A stretch of DNA of 64,000 nt, from the NCBI GenBank assembly GCA_016765535.1, contig JAESPQ010000022.1, positions 105,285 through 169,284 of the forward strand, written 5' to 3'. A program made the translations under genes and the position numbers. This DNA is from Alteromonadaceae bacterium. Lineage in GTDB: Bacteria > Pseudomonadota > Gammaproteobacteria > Enterobacterales > Alteromonadaceae. The first letter of the stretch is position 1; the number at the start of each line of letters is the position of its first letter. Positions 50,982-59,044 of this stretch are shown one piece after another. The notes under the pieces are model-generated. The model was given only the letters and a program-made list of their open reading frames with translations, did not search any database and was not told where the DNA came from.

Positions 50982-51098
50982 TTATAGGTCGCGGAAGTCG
51001 TCGTCGTTAGGATGTACGGGGAAGTCTTCATTGGCCCCGTAGTAGTTTTGGAATTCGTCGTCGCAATTAGTGACGTGCTTGATGGCGCGTAAGTTCAT
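50982..51098 (-). CDS. Small acidic protein, 38 aa
   Basis: ATG at 51098 to TAA at 50982. AAGGGAG lies about nine bases upstream. MNLRAIKHVTNCDDEFQNYY then an Asp-rich end NDDDFRDL. Overlaps the end of the 51067-51576 gene by 32 bases. Short, so uncertain. Confidence 0.45.
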   Translation of the reverse strand: MNLRAIKHVTNCDDEFQNYYGANEDFPVHPNDDDFRDL

Positions 51099-51576
51099 AC
51101 GGGTGTACTCCCTTCATTACAGCGGGGCCCTTGACAGGGTCATGGACACATACGGTTAACACTACGAAGCCATCGTCATTCAGCGCGTAGCCATAGAGCT
51201 GTACAGGTGCCGAGTTTCCTGCTAAGTGGTAAGTGTGCTTAGGTGGGTATTGGTCCACAACATCCTTAACCATTTTGTCCAGCCCTGCATACCAAAGGTC
51301 GTAGTCTTCTTCATTGGCTAACTGGATGTCGGACAAGTCCACTTCTTCGCCATTGGCACGATAGATGGCCTTAACGATGTATTGAAGTTCGTCGCCGTCC
51401 ATTTCGTAAGACTCGACAATCTTAACGCGTTGAGCACTTAGGCCCGCTAGCATTAGTTTGCTACAGAACTCTTCACGGGCAATGCTAATCTGTTCGGCCA
51501 ACTGTTCCTTAAGGCCCTCGATTATTGCTATTTGGAGTTCGGCATCTACTGAATTACTCTTAGGTGTTAGTTTCAT
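51067..51576 (-). CDS. Hypothetical protein, 169 aa
   Basis: Not recognised. Helical N-terminal half (AIIEGLKEQLAEQISIAREE), acidic middle and a beta-rich end (YGYALNDDGFVVLTVCVHDP). A terminator of the upstream gene lies just before its start, so transcription depends on read-through or an unseen promoter. Confidence 0.6.
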   Translation of the reverse strand: MKLTPKSNSVDAELQIAIIEGLKEQLAEQISIAREEFCSKLMLAGLSAQRVKIVESYEMDGDELQYIVKAIYRANGEEVDLSDIQLANEEDYDLWYAGLDKMVKDVVDQYPPKHTYHLAGNSAPVQLYGYALNDDGFVVLTVCVHDPVKGPAVMKGVHPYELTRHQARH

Positions 51577-51596
51577 AGTGGGATACTCTAGAGATT

Positions 51597-51622
51597 AAAA
51601 AAGCCCCCGTGAGAGGAGGCTA
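51597..51622 (-). terminator. Terminator after the poly-aspartate protein gene
   Basis: Minus strand AGCCTCC-TCTCAC-GGGGGCT followed by TTTTTT. A GATC, rare in this genome, lies just upstream. Confidence 0.85.
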
Positions 51623-51645
51623 TAAATGATCATTAAACCGGGTGA

Positions 51646-52428
51646 TTATTCGTCGTCAACAATTTCAAGTAACGCGTCGTATAAGTTAGCTAAATCGTCT
51701 TCATCTTCTGCAAGTTTTTTCAGACCACGGATAGTGTTTAGACCTGCTGCTTTCAACGCTTTTTCAGTTTGCTTTTTGCTTTCTTTACGAGCGGCGGTAT
51801 ACGCGTCTTTGACTTGGTCAATGGTAACGGGTTCGTCATCGTCGTCATCGTCATCATCATCGTCATCGTCGTCGTCATCGTCGTCGTCATCATCATCATC
51901 GTCGTCGTCATCGTCGTCATCGTCATCATCATCATCGTCGTCGTCATCATCGTCATCGTCATCATCATCGTCGTCGTCGTCATCATCATCGTCATCATCG
52001 TCGTCATCATCATCGTCGTCGTCATCGTTATCCAACAACTCAGCAATTTCTTTCGCAATTTCGGCATAGTCGTCTTCATCCACTTTTTTAGCATTTTTGT
52101 AATCATGCTCGGCTAGAATCGTCATGACTTCTGCTTTACTTGATTCAGCGATTGCGGCTTTAACCAACGCTAAGAATTCTTTCTGCGTCATTTCAACTTC
52201 TGGGGCCGTTTTCTCTTTCTCTTTTTCTTTCAATTTCGCCGCGGCTTTTTCGGCTTTAGCGATAGCTTTCAGCTCTGCTTTAGTTGGCTTCTTGTCAGCC
52301 TTGCCCGATTTAGGTTTCTTATCAACCTTCGCTTCGGGTGGGACCGTTGCGCCCAATGCTTCTGCGATTGCAAATGCTAGAGATTTAATAGACGCTTCAC
52401 ATAATGTTACTGTTTGAACTTTAGCCAT
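51646..52428 (-). CDS. Poly-aspartate protein: 64 consecutive Asp between two related helical domains
   Basis: 260 residues from ATG 52428 (AAGGA eight bases upstream). A short N-terminal domain (1-30) is followed by a Lys/Ala-rich helix (35-75). The first helical domain (80-132: MTQKEFLALVKAAIAESSKA to IAKEIAELL), 64 uninterrupted Asp (135-198) and a second helical domain (201-258: VTIDQVKDAYTAARKESKKQ to YDALLEIV) come next. Both domains resemble the C-terminal domain of the phage SSB. Charge of the tract is -64, so it may mimic DNA, bind divalent cations or recruit basic proteins (inference). No known family recognised. Confidence 0.75.
   Translation of the reverse strand: MAKVQTVTLCEASIKSLAFAIAEALGATVPPEAKVDKKPKSGKADKKPTKAELKAIAKAEKAAAKLKEKEKEKTAPEVEMTQKEFLALVKAAIAESSKAEVMTILAEHDYKNAKKVDEDDYAEIAKEIAELLDNDDDDDDDDDDDDDDDDDDDDDDDDDDDDDDDDDDDDDDDDDDDDDDDDDDDDDDDDDDDDDDDDEPVTIDQVKDAYTAARKESKKQTEKALKAAGLNTIRGLKKLAEDEDDLANLYDALLEIVDDE
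51835..52026 (-). repeat. (GAY)64 aspartate codon tract
   Basis: 192 bases, all GAC or GAT on the minus strand, counted as 32 of each, in an irregular order rather than as a simple trinucleotide repeat. Confidence 0.95.
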
Positions 52429-52506
52429 TTGATAATTTCCTTGAGGCCGTAGCCTCGATAATTTAAAGATTAAAAGTACTGTTCGGGTTTTCTTGTTCAC
52501 CCCTTA

Positions 52507-52534
52507 AGCTTAGGGGAAATTTGCAATAACGCAA
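52507..52534 (-). promoter_or_regulatory. Proximal promoter of the poly-aspartate gene
   Basis: Minus strand TTGCGT (52529-52534), 16-bp spacer, TAAGCT (52507-52512) then TAAG. Confidence 0.55.
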
Positions 52535-52601
52535 CTTTTATTTTTGTTTATTTCGGCACGTTCTTTCTCCTGTAAAGTTGTTCGTTCTCGTCATACAAAT
52601 A

Positions 52602-52629
52602 AGACTAGTAGAGTATCCGAGAACTGCAA
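52602..52629 (-). promoter_or_regulatory. Distal promoter of the poly-aspartate gene
   Basis: Minus strand TTGCAG (52624-52629), 16-bp spacer, TAGTCT (52602-52607). Lies 95 bases upstream of the proximal one. Confidence 0.6.
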
Positions 52630-52635
52630 CTTTAT

Positions 52636-55080
52636 TTATAAAATAGTTTGGTATGCTTCTGCTACTTCTTCTTCGCAGCGTTCAAGCTTGCCAATGATCT
52701 TAGCCTTGTGCTTGGCATCCAGCTCCATCTCAGTCGTCTTAGGCATTACCCATGCTGACTGACGCTTACCATTTACACGTAGGCGACCATCTGACGACCC
52801 GGGTACTTTCAATTCGTGGAAGCCCGCGTCGTTGAGCGCATGTTTTAGCTCTGACGTCTTCTTGGATGCTGTGCCGAGAATAGCCTCGTAAGGGCTCACG
52901 TTGCCCCCATTTTGGTGCATCTTTAATAAGAACATTTGGCACAACGATTTCCACGTCATGTAAGTGTACTTATTCAGCATAGACTCGTCATCGTCCAGTT
53001 CATCTTTAACCAATGCTTCGGCCCAATCCAGTGATGAACGCATAACCTGCTTGGTGTACTCAGTCTTCGGCAAGTTGTAAATATCAATGGTAACTATTTT
53101 CATGTGCTTAAAGAAGTACGCGATAGCTGGTATGTTAGCGTCTAGGTACTTAACCAACTTGGCATAGTACTTCGCGTCCCGGGGCATAACTTCACAACGC
53201 AGCATACAGAATCGACGTTCATCCGCTGTTACGAAGAGTGCATCCTCGTGGTTGGTGAAGGCAAGCATATTAGTAACGTTTGGAAGCGTCACATAATCTT
53301 TTTGCATGGCCCTGATTTTTACTGTGTCCTCTGTGATGAATGACTTCAAATTTTCGGTAATCGTTTTACGCGCCTTGGCGGCATACAGCTCGTGAATTAG
53401 TACTAACTGTGAACCAGACTGCCAAGAGTTAAACTTCTCTTCTAGTGGCTGCGTGGTGTTCAATTCATTCACGTTCTTAGCACCGAAGATAGGCTTAATT
53501 ATCTTGGCGGCGATGATTGATTTACCGATACCTTTACGACCTTTAATAATCGGGGCCCACATAATCTTTTTACCGGGGTTCTGGTAATTGTATGCTATGA
53601 ACTCCAACACGATTGCACGTTCATAAGCGTCTGGGAACAAGTACTCAAAATGTTCACGTAACGGCTTAGTCTTGCCCTTCTTCGGTTTCACATCTGACGC
53701 GCAATAAGTGTTAAGCAATTTACTACGTTTATCCAGTGGGTCCCGGAACGTTCTTTCATGCGCCGGGGAGTAGCGACGAGCATCAACCTTCTGCACCGCG
53801 CCAATATCTGTCAAGATTTTGAACGGGGACAATTTGGTATAGCCGAAGTCTTCATTCATCTCAGTGTTCTTGGTGTTGAAACCTTCCGGTTTATACTCCA
53901 ATTCAGCACGTCGATTATAGATAATATTTTCACTGGCAATATAGTAAAAGTCGTCAAACTCCCGGATGTACTTATCAATTACCGGGCCGTCTAAATCGCT
54001 ATCAATATCTAAGCGTTCTTTCGCTTCGGTCTTCTCGACTTTCTGCGTTTTAATCTTAGACTTAATTTCGCTCTTAAGGTCAGCGAGTGAGATGTCCTTC
54101 ACCCGGGCGCTAATCTTTTTAAGCATTGAGTTAAGTTGAATCGGACTCGTCTTGTTGGACTGCACACTCGCAGCGGCCATGGTCAAGATATGGTCAACGT
54201 CACTCTCAAGCGATTCTGATTTTTGAATACGCTCTACGATTTGGTCGTGGGACCATTCCAAGTCATTATGATTACGTGAGTGCGACTTCCATACCGACTT
54301 AACGGTGGTTTTAATCTCGCTCAGTTTCATTGGTGGGCTGAACTTAAGTTCGTTAATCTCCCAGCAAAAATCCATAATCTCTTGAAGCGGTTTGCCCTGA
54401 CCAATTAATGTCCCTGCAACCTTCGCGATATGGTCATTACGGCCGCCTTCCGTCAGCTCCGCAGTAATATCGACCTTCTCGTTTATCGAGTTGTTTAGCT
54501 CCTCCTGCTCCCATAGCAGTTCGGGCGGGACTTCGATTTTCTGTTCTGGGTCAAGTAACGCCTTTTGCTCAGTGGCGTAGTAGTAAAAATGTTTCTCCAT
54601 TTCTCGTGGACAGGCAGGCAGATACATTGGTCGTGATAAAGCTTTGGCTGATGTATCGACGCCTGTACTGCCAAACAGGTAATTAAGATAGATAGTCGTT
54701 TCAACGTGCTTGCCTTTGCTAACAGGTTCGATGTAAGGGATAACCACACGATAGCGGTTGCCCTTGCCTTCCATCTTGTGACTATGCGTGGTGTATATGC
54801 AGTAGCGACACTTGAGCGGCTTAAGGACCTTACGGATACCCTTTGGCGTAATGTTCGAGTTATCTAAATCGAGCGTGGCCCCATAGTAGAACTTGACTGC
54901 ACTCGCGTTACGCTTCTCACCCTTGAAGGATGCGAAAACGAAGTACGGGCCGTCTTTTTTCTTACGACGTACCGCAGTCTCTAAGTTCTTAAACAGTTTA
55001 TCAATGCTAAGTTTCTTTTGCACAATCTTAGAATTGAATACGGATGAACCAAGCGCGATTACTACTTTTTTCTTCGCCAT
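52636..55080 (-). CDS. Primase-helicase (archaeo-eukaryotic-type primase plus D5/SF3-type helicase)
   Basis: 814 residues. The N-terminal primase-like part has ATLDLDNSN (68-76, acidic pair) and THSHKMEGKGNRYRVV (98-113). A PriCT-like linker, GGRNDHIAKVAGTLIGQGKP, spans 212-231. The C-terminal ATPase has Walker A KGRKGIGKS (513-521), Walker B QLVLIHELY (558-566) and a sensor/motif C MLAFTNHED (605-613) with TADERRF (618-624). Such fusions start and drive replication-fork movement in phages and satellite elements. Catalytic histidine and acidic residues were not fully checked. It leads the replication unit. Confidence 0.9.
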   Translation of the reverse strand: MAKKKVVIALGSSVFNSKIVQKKLSIDKLFKNLETAVRRKKKDGPYFVFASFKGEKRNASAVKFYYGATLDLDNSNITPKGIRKVLKPLKCRYCIYTTHSHKMEGKGNRYRVVIPYIEPVSKGKHVETTIYLNYLFGSTGVDTSAKALSRPMYLPACPREMEKHFYYYATEQKALLDPEQKIEVPPELLWEQEELNNSINEKVDITAELTEGGRNDHIAKVAGTLIGQGKPLQEIMDFCWEINELKFSPPMKLSEIKTTVKSVWKSHSRNHNDLEWSHDQIVERIQKSESLESDVDHILTMAAASVQSNKTSPIQLNSMLKKISARVKDISLADLKSEIKSKIKTQKVEKTEAKERLDIDSDLDGPVIDKYIREFDDFYYIASENIIYNRRAELEYKPEGFNTKNTEMNEDFGYTKLSPFKILTDIGAVQKVDARRYSPAHERTFRDPLDKRSKLLNTYCASDVKPKKGKTKPLREHFEYLFPDAYERAIVLEFIAYNYQNPGKKIMWAPIIKGRKGIGKSIIAAKIIKPIFGAKNVNELNTTQPLEEKFNSWQSGSQLVLIHELYAAKARKTITENLKSFITEDTVKIRAMQKDYVTLPNVTNMLAFTNHEDALFVTADERRFCMLRCEVMPRDAKYYAKLVKYLDANIPAIAYFFKHMKIVTIDIYNLPKTEYTKQVMRSSLDWAEALVKDELDDDESMLNKYTYMTWKSLCQMFLLKMHQNGGNVSPYEAILGTASKKTSELKHALNDAGFHELKVPGSSDGRLRVNGKRQSAWVMPKTTEMELDAKHKAKIIGKLERCEEEVAEAYQTIL

Positions 55081-55159
55081 AATCTCGCCTTAGCTTGCTT
55101 TGGTTAGTGTTGGATTAATCATCGTCAGTGTTTCCCTCCCTATGGTTAAGGGGTGTGCA

Positions 55160-55187
55160 ATATTATGCTGAAAAGCTAGGACTGTAA
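55160..55187 (-). promoter_or_regulatory. Promoter for the primase-helicase gene
   Basis: Minus strand TTACAG (55182-55187), 16-bp spacer, TAATAT (55160-55165). Confidence 0.6.
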
Positions 55188-55202
55188 ACTAGTATTTTAG
55201 CT

Positions 55203-55523
55203 CTAGTGTACGGTGTCCTCATTCTCGTTATATATTTCGACCACTTGGAACACCCCAACTTCGATAGCTAACGCGTCTTCAAAAAGAACGGTCAAGTTTT
55301 CTGTTTGGCTCTCACTGAGAAGTCTCCGACCCCAACAAGCATTAATAGAATCTGTGAAGTCATTCGCCTTTTCGTTTAAATCTTCGACTGATTCTTGGTC
55401 GCGCATAAAGGTTAGTTTTACCACGAGTTCTTGTTCCAGCCCGGGGCCTAGTTTCCAGATTACCTCGTTAATGTCTTTCCAGAATTCGTCGCGTTCAATG
55501 AAGTCTTTAGATAGTTGGCTCAT
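55203..55523 (-). CDS. Hypothetical acidic protein, 106 aa
   Basis: Not recognised. Helical, acidic (ESVEDLNEKANDFTDSINAC). Ends YNENEDTVH. AGGA-type ribosome site upstream. Last gene before the primase promoter. Confidence 0.6.
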   Translation of the reverse strand: MSQLSKDFIERDEFWKDINEVIWKLGPGLEQELVVKLTFMRDQESVEDLNEKANDFTDSINACWGRRLLSESQTENLTVLFEDALAIEVGVFQVVEIYNENEDTVH

Positions 55524-55527
55524 AAGA

Positions 55528-55842
55528 TTATTTCCTGCTGTAGTCTTCGAGAGATAAGATACCCGTAAAGCTCTTGTGGGTCATTCCTACTGTGCCGTCG
55601 CATCGAACTAGATAACCATCTTCGGCATTGGTAATCCACCGGGCATGTACCCAGCCTGTGTTATTAAGTTTAATCCATACGTTGCCCGAAGACCAACGGT
55701 ACACCTTGAAGTTAACAACGGCCTTTCCTAGCCGTGTACACTGCTTGGTTAACAGTTCCCGTAGCTCTACAGTCGTTAACCCTTTACGCTTGAGGTATAC
55801 CGCTAACGCGATACTGACTAGCAATGATATTAAGTGAATCAT
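55528..55842 (-). CDS. Membrane-anchored protein, 104 aa
   Basis: N-terminal membrane helix (ISLLVSIALAVYL, about residues 4-16), then a basic helix and a beta-rich domain (YRWSSGNVWIKLNNTGWVHA). The domain would lie in the cytoplasm or periplasm depending on orientation. Function unknown. Overlaps the upstream gene by four bases. Confidence 0.55.
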   Translation of the reverse strand: MIHLISLLVSIALAVYLKRKGLTTVELRELLTKQCTRLGKAVVNFKVYRWSSGNVWIKLNNTGWVHARWITNAEDGYLVRCDGTVGMTHKSFTGILSLEDYSRK

Positions 55843-56084
55843 TTATTACCTTCCACACTGTCCCAAGGACAGATAAAAGCCTTGTCGGGGCGTCCCAGTT
55901 TACTAAGTTGTTTTGCTACGTCCTCAGTGTCCGTCGTTCGTACGTTAAGCACCACACCGTATACATGCCATTGGTAGCATACCTCCGGGTCCTTAGCGGC
56001 CTGCTTAGGCCCTGCAATCGAGTATAAAACAAATGTGGCTACTACCGCGATGTAACATACTATACTGATAAGGTGCTTATTCAT
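55839..56084 (-). CDS. Membrane-anchored or exported small protein, 81 aa
   Basis: Start at 56084 (MNKHLISIVCYIAVVATFVL) chosen for GAGG upstream. One N-terminal hydrophobic helix, then a soluble part with two Cys (VCYQWHVYGV and FICPWDS) that could form a disulphide outside the cytoplasm. Confidence 0.6.
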   Translation of the reverse strand: MNKHLISIVCYIAVVATFVLYSIAGPKQAAKDPEVCYQWHVYGVVLNVRTTDTEDVAKQLSKLGRPDKAFICPWDSVEGNK

Positions 56085-56095
56085 GCTGCTGGCCT

Positions 56096-56449
56096 CTAGG
56101 CTTTGATGTAGGAACACATAGCCGGGTACATTTCCTCGACTAAACTTTTAATTGGTACTCCTTGCATTTTAGACAACTTTTTCAAAAGCGCCACAGTTTC
56201 TTTTACTTCCTTCTCAATCATCACCATGTTTTTGCCAGTACTGGTCGTTAAAGCTATGAAGATTTTCGCGTCTTCGGGCTTGTCCAACTTGTTCGCGAAC
56301 AGGGCACACGTTAGGTGGTTAGCAAAAGAGGAGCCATAGCGCGGCGCTGCTTCGGCGTTCAGACTCACTAGGGACGTGAAGGCCCCCAGTAGAAACACAG
56401 TTAGGACAAAGGCTATTACATTTTTCATTTTGGTTGATGGCTTTTTCAT
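56096..56449 (-). CDS. Secreted small protein with signal peptide, 117 aa
   Basis: MKKPSTKMKNVIAFVLTVFL with a cleavable signal peptide, likely cut after NAEA (about residue 34). The mature part is helical with two Cys (LTCALFANKL; PAMCSYIKA). CGGAGT ribosome site directly upstream of 56449, which lies 131 bases inside the next gene upstream. A periplasmic factor is expected; function unknown. Confidence 0.65.
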   Translation of the reverse strand: MKKPSTKMKNVIAFVLTVFLLGAFTSLVSLNAEAAPRYGSSFANHLTCALFANKLDKPEDAKIFIALTTSTGKNMVMIEKEVKETVALLKKLSKMQGVPIKSLVEEMYPAMCSYIKA

Positions 56450-56708
56450 CTTGATTAACTCCGTTGAGTTGGTCTTCGTGTGCCTGCGCTTCTGCTAGAA
56501 GTTCGGGCGTGAGGTCTATCTTATTCGAGTGTATCTGTTCCGGGTGTAAACCGAGTTGGAATAGTATCTCTGAGTCGAGGACTATGCCGCTGCTATGCGC
56601 CCAACGTAGGTAGCTCGGGCCCGTTTCTTTTCGTAGTACTTGGGCCCCGGTCAAATAACGGAAGCGTCCAAAACTTAAGTAACGGTTCAAGTGTATATGT
56701 GAGGCCAT
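56319..56708 (-). CDS. Hypothetical protein, 129 aa, overlapping the secreted protein gene
   Basis: Not recognised. Good AGGAG ribosome site. First 95 residues look well folded (MASHIHLNRYLSFGRFRYLT; later IDLTPELLAEAQAHEDQLNG). The last 43 residues share DNA with the signal-peptide gene in another frame and include NSLCPNC and a hydrophobic end. Confidence 0.6.
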   Translation of the reverse strand: MASHIHLNRYLSFGRFRYLTGAQVLRKETGPSYLRWAHSSGIVLDSEILFQLGLHPEQIHSNKIDLTPELLAEAQAHEDQLNGVNQDEKAINQNEKCNSLCPNCVSTGGLHVPSESERRSSAALWLLFC

Positions 56709-56712
56709 GGGA

Positions 56713-57387
56713 CTACTCCTGTATCGGTTGAACTTGCTGGGCTAGAACGCGGTATATCTCTAGGCTCGCTTCGGGCTGGATGTGCGCGAGAATACTGTTA
56801 GTTTCGACGTATGTTTCAACGTCTAGGACTCGACACCGGGTTCCCTTCTTAACAACTAGATTGTCTATGTTGTTAGGGCGCTTAACGTCGATGTCTACGA
56901 TGGCTACAACCAAGTCGCCTTTTTCTACGGGCTTGCTAAGGAACTGGGTATTTACTGGGTGGAATGGCTTGGCCGGGAGTAAGCCCCCGACTTGTGCTTG
57001 GTTAGCCCCCGGGCCTTCGAGGTATACGCCTTGGTTATTCAGTTTCTTTTCGATTATCTCAAGGTCACGGACCACCCACTCTTTAATCATTGGGAGAATC
57101 TGGTCTATCTGTTCAGCGAATAGCTCTGTGAGGACCATGTTATTACCGACGGACAGTTCCAATTGACACGGCTCGAACTGCTCGGGCTCGTCAATCATGC
57201 CTAAGCAATAATCGCACTCGTCGTCGTCGCCATCGTCACAGTCACAGACACCTTCAACGGGTGGTGTGGTCTGTGTTTCGAGCCAAAGTACGCTACGCAA
57301 TTGAGCGCCCTTGTCGTTAAGTTGTTTCAATAATGCTTTGATGTTCGCGCCACTCGCAGGGCTGGTAAATCGTTCTAGGTTGTTCAT
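56713..57387 (-). CDS. Hypothetical protein with acidic Cys cluster, 224 aa
   Basis: Not recognised. Near residues 47-62 a cluster GVCDCDDGDDDECDYCLG could bind metal. A helical part (FAEQIDQILPMIKEWVVRDL) and a C-terminal beta domain (KGDLVVAIVDIDVKR, TRCRVLDVETYV) follow. Promoter at 57419-57446. Confidence 0.65.
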   Translation of the reverse strand: MNNLERFTSPASGANIKALLKQLNDKGAQLRSVLWLETQTTPPVEGVCDCDDGDDDECDYCLGMIDEPEQFEPCQLELSVGNNMVLTELFAEQIDQILPMIKEWVVRDLEIIEKKLNNQGVYLEGPGANQAQVGGLLPAKPFHPVNTQFLSKPVEKGDLVVAIVDIDVKRPNNIDNLVVKKGTRCRVLDVETYVETNSILAHIQPEASLEIYRVLAQQVQPIQE

Positions 57388-57418
57388 GGGGTCATTCCTA
57401 TTTTCTTCTGGTAATTTA

Positions 57419-57446
57419 AAGATAGTATAAAATTTACATACTGCAA
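57419..57446 (-). promoter_or_regulatory. Promoter for the 57387-55203 unit
   Basis: Minus strand TTGCAG (57441-57446), 16-bp spacer, TATCTT (57419-57424) then TAAATT. Confidence 0.65.
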
Positions 57447-57448
57447 CT

Positions 57449-58120
57449 TTATTTCGATGGTGGGTTTAATCGCTCCCACTCTACACGCACTAAGTCTGTA
57501 ACTTCGGCCGTTGGTAACGGGGTGTTGAACTTCTTGTTTTTAGTGAGTGCTAGCTTAAGAACTCCCGCGCGGTTCTCACCGTTCTTGAATGCCTTAACGA
57601 TCTTTTTATGTATACGGGTGTTGCGACTGCCTTTGTCCGACTTAGTCTTCTTGGTCTTGGCAGGCTTCTCGTTCCCGACTGTCGCTTTATCCGCACCCGA
57701 CATACTGGACGTGTCCAACCAATCTTTAGCAGCACACAGCTCGTTAAGGATGTCCATAATGTGTGCATCACCAAGCGGCACTTCCATCGTTAGGTTGAAC
57801 TTCTTCGCTTTCCGTATCGTCGCTGCGGGAGTCATGCCTCCGATAAGGGACACACGGATATGGTCGCTCATTATCGTCAGGAACTTCTTGGCAGGCTTAA
57901 CGTCTTTTTTAGCTGCGACCTTCTTTGCTTTCTTCGCGACCTTGGCTAAATTCTTCGCGGCTTTCATTGCGATGACGTCAGCTAGGTAATCGTTGTAGGC
58001 TTCTTCCACCGTGCCACCATAACCGCTGGCTGACTCTTGGATATTTTCAAATTTCGGACCTACGCAGCACCATGAGTTTCCGTCTTTAAAGAGGCGGCAT
58101 TTCTTAGATGTTTTTGACAT
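57449..58120 (-). CDS. Hypothetical basic protein, 223 aa
   Basis: Starts MSKTSKKCRLFKDGNSWCCV. The first 50 residues (SASGYGGTVEEAYNDYLADV) resemble a small conserved phage domain with a G-x-G-T-x2-EA core (recalled). Two Lys/Ala-rich stretches (about 58-82 and 165-180) flank a helical domain. Likely nucleic-acid binding. Function unknown. Confidence 0.6.
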   Translation of the reverse strand: MSKTSKKCRLFKDGNSWCCVGPKFENIQESASGYGGTVEEAYNDYLADVIAMKAAKNLAKVAKKAKKVAAKKDVKPAKKFLTIMSDHIRVSLIGGMTPAATIRKAKKFNLTMEVPLGDAHIMDILNELCAAKDWLDTSSMSGADKATVGNEKPAKTKKTKSDKGSRNTRIHKKIVKAFKNGENRAGVLKLALTKNKKFNTPLPTAEVTDLVRVEWERLNPPSK

Positions 58121-58128
58121 AATATTAC

Positions 58129-58356
58129 CTATTGAGTTTGTGCTAATTCTAAGCACTTTATTGAAATAAAAACCATGGCGTCGTCTTCTTCTAACCGGAC
58201 TAGAACCTCGTAAGGGTCTGCACGGAACAACACCTTGAAGCTTACCAGTTCGCCATACGTTCCCGCTTTGATAGCGCGCTTCTCTAACCGGGTGTTGTAG
58301 GCGGTGTCTCTAGTGACTACTACGCGGTCCCCTTCTAACACATAATTTCTAGTCAT
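58129..58356 (-). CDS. Small beta-barrel-like protein, 75 aa
   Basis: MTRNYVLEGDRVVVTRDTAY with a later IKAGTYGELVSFKVLF; SH3/KOW-like appearance. Start at 58356 chosen for AAGG upstream and position after the promoter. Confidence 0.55.
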   Translation of the reverse strand: MTRNYVLEGDRVVVTRDTAYNTRLEKRAIKAGTYGELVSFKVLFRADPYEVLVRLEEDDAMVFISIKCLELAQTQ

Positions 58357-58387
58357 TTTATTGAGCCTTGTTGTGGGTGATACATTA

Positions 58388-58416
58388 AGACTAGTTGGCA
58401 TCTTGGAGACTGCCAA
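58388..58416 (-). promoter_or_regulatory. Promoter for the 58356-57449 unit
   Basis: Minus strand TTGGCA (58411-58416) with 17-bp spacer to TAGTCT (58388-58393). Confidence 0.55.
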
Positions 58417-58423
58417 CTTATAT

Positions 58424-59038
58424 TTATATTATTTTTACTCCCGGGCTAACGTTGTATAAAAGGCCCACGACTTTCTCCATATAGAAAGCGTTCTTAACTT
58501 CGAATAAGTCCGAGTGGCCTTCCAGTATCCCGGTTAGGTCAATGTTCATTACTCGTGGGTCTGAGCCTTCGTAACCATAGGCCCCCATAGCGCCCCAAGC
58601 GTTCGGGATGATAAGGCCGATAAAAGGTATGCGGTCAAACCAACGGGCCACCCGGGTCGGGACATCGTCTTCGGTGTGAACTACTATCACCTGTCGGATG
58701 TTCGGGGGGAAGACAGTATCTACATTGAGCGCGGGATTAATTAGTAGAAGCGTCTTAAACTCCATGCCTAACTGGGCCGCTCGTAGCAGTATGGCGCATC
58801 CATTGCTGTGACCAACCGCATAGCATGGCGACACGGGATAAACCTGTGCATGGGCCATAGCGAGGCGTTTAGCCACAATCTTGTTTTTGAACAGCACTGA
58901 GAGCAGGCCGAACCACCCATACTTCCACGATTTAACCGTAGTGCTCCCGGGGTGCTCTCGTAGGAACGGTCGCAGCATCTCCACGGTATCCGCGCCCCCG
59001 TCCCTAACGTTAAATCCATGTAGTAGATATGTCTTCAT
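58424..59038 (-). CDS. Alpha/beta hydrolase
   Basis: 204 residues with a compact alpha/beta hydrolase fold: TYLLHGFN (3-10, oxyanion region), nucleophile elbow GHSNG (76-80, Ser78), acidic residue in VVHTEDDVP (119-127) and catalytic His175 in EGHSDLF. No signal peptide. Substrate unknown; it could be an esterase, lipase or depolymerase accessory acting in the host cytoplasm. Such genes are sporadic in phages and may be host-acquired. Confidence 0.8.
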   Translation of the reverse strand: MKTYLLHGFNVRDGGADTVEMLRPFLREHPGSTTVKSWKYGWFGLLSVLFKNKIVAKRLAMAHAQVYPVSPCYAVGHSNGCAILLRAAQLGMEFKTLLLINPALNVDTVFPPNIRQVIVVHTEDDVPTRVARWFDRIPFIGLIIPNAWGAMGAYGYEGSDPRVMNIDLTGILEGHSDLFEVKNAFYMEKVVGLLYNVSPGVKII

Positions 59039-59044
59039 AGTGTG

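Noticed and set aside
51626-52069. Rightward frames reading the (GAY) tract as poly-Ser or poly-Ile/Val
   Set aside because: Antisense shadows of the poly-aspartate gene.
52540-52600. 18-codon leader peptide between the two promoters of the poly-aspartate gene
   Set aside because: Start lies almost on the -10 of the distal promoter and no attenuator structure was seen.
56096-56708. Rz/Rz1-type spanin pair
   Set aside because: Overlap and exported product are suggestive, but there is no lipobox in the embedded gene and no membrane anchor plus coiled coil in the other.
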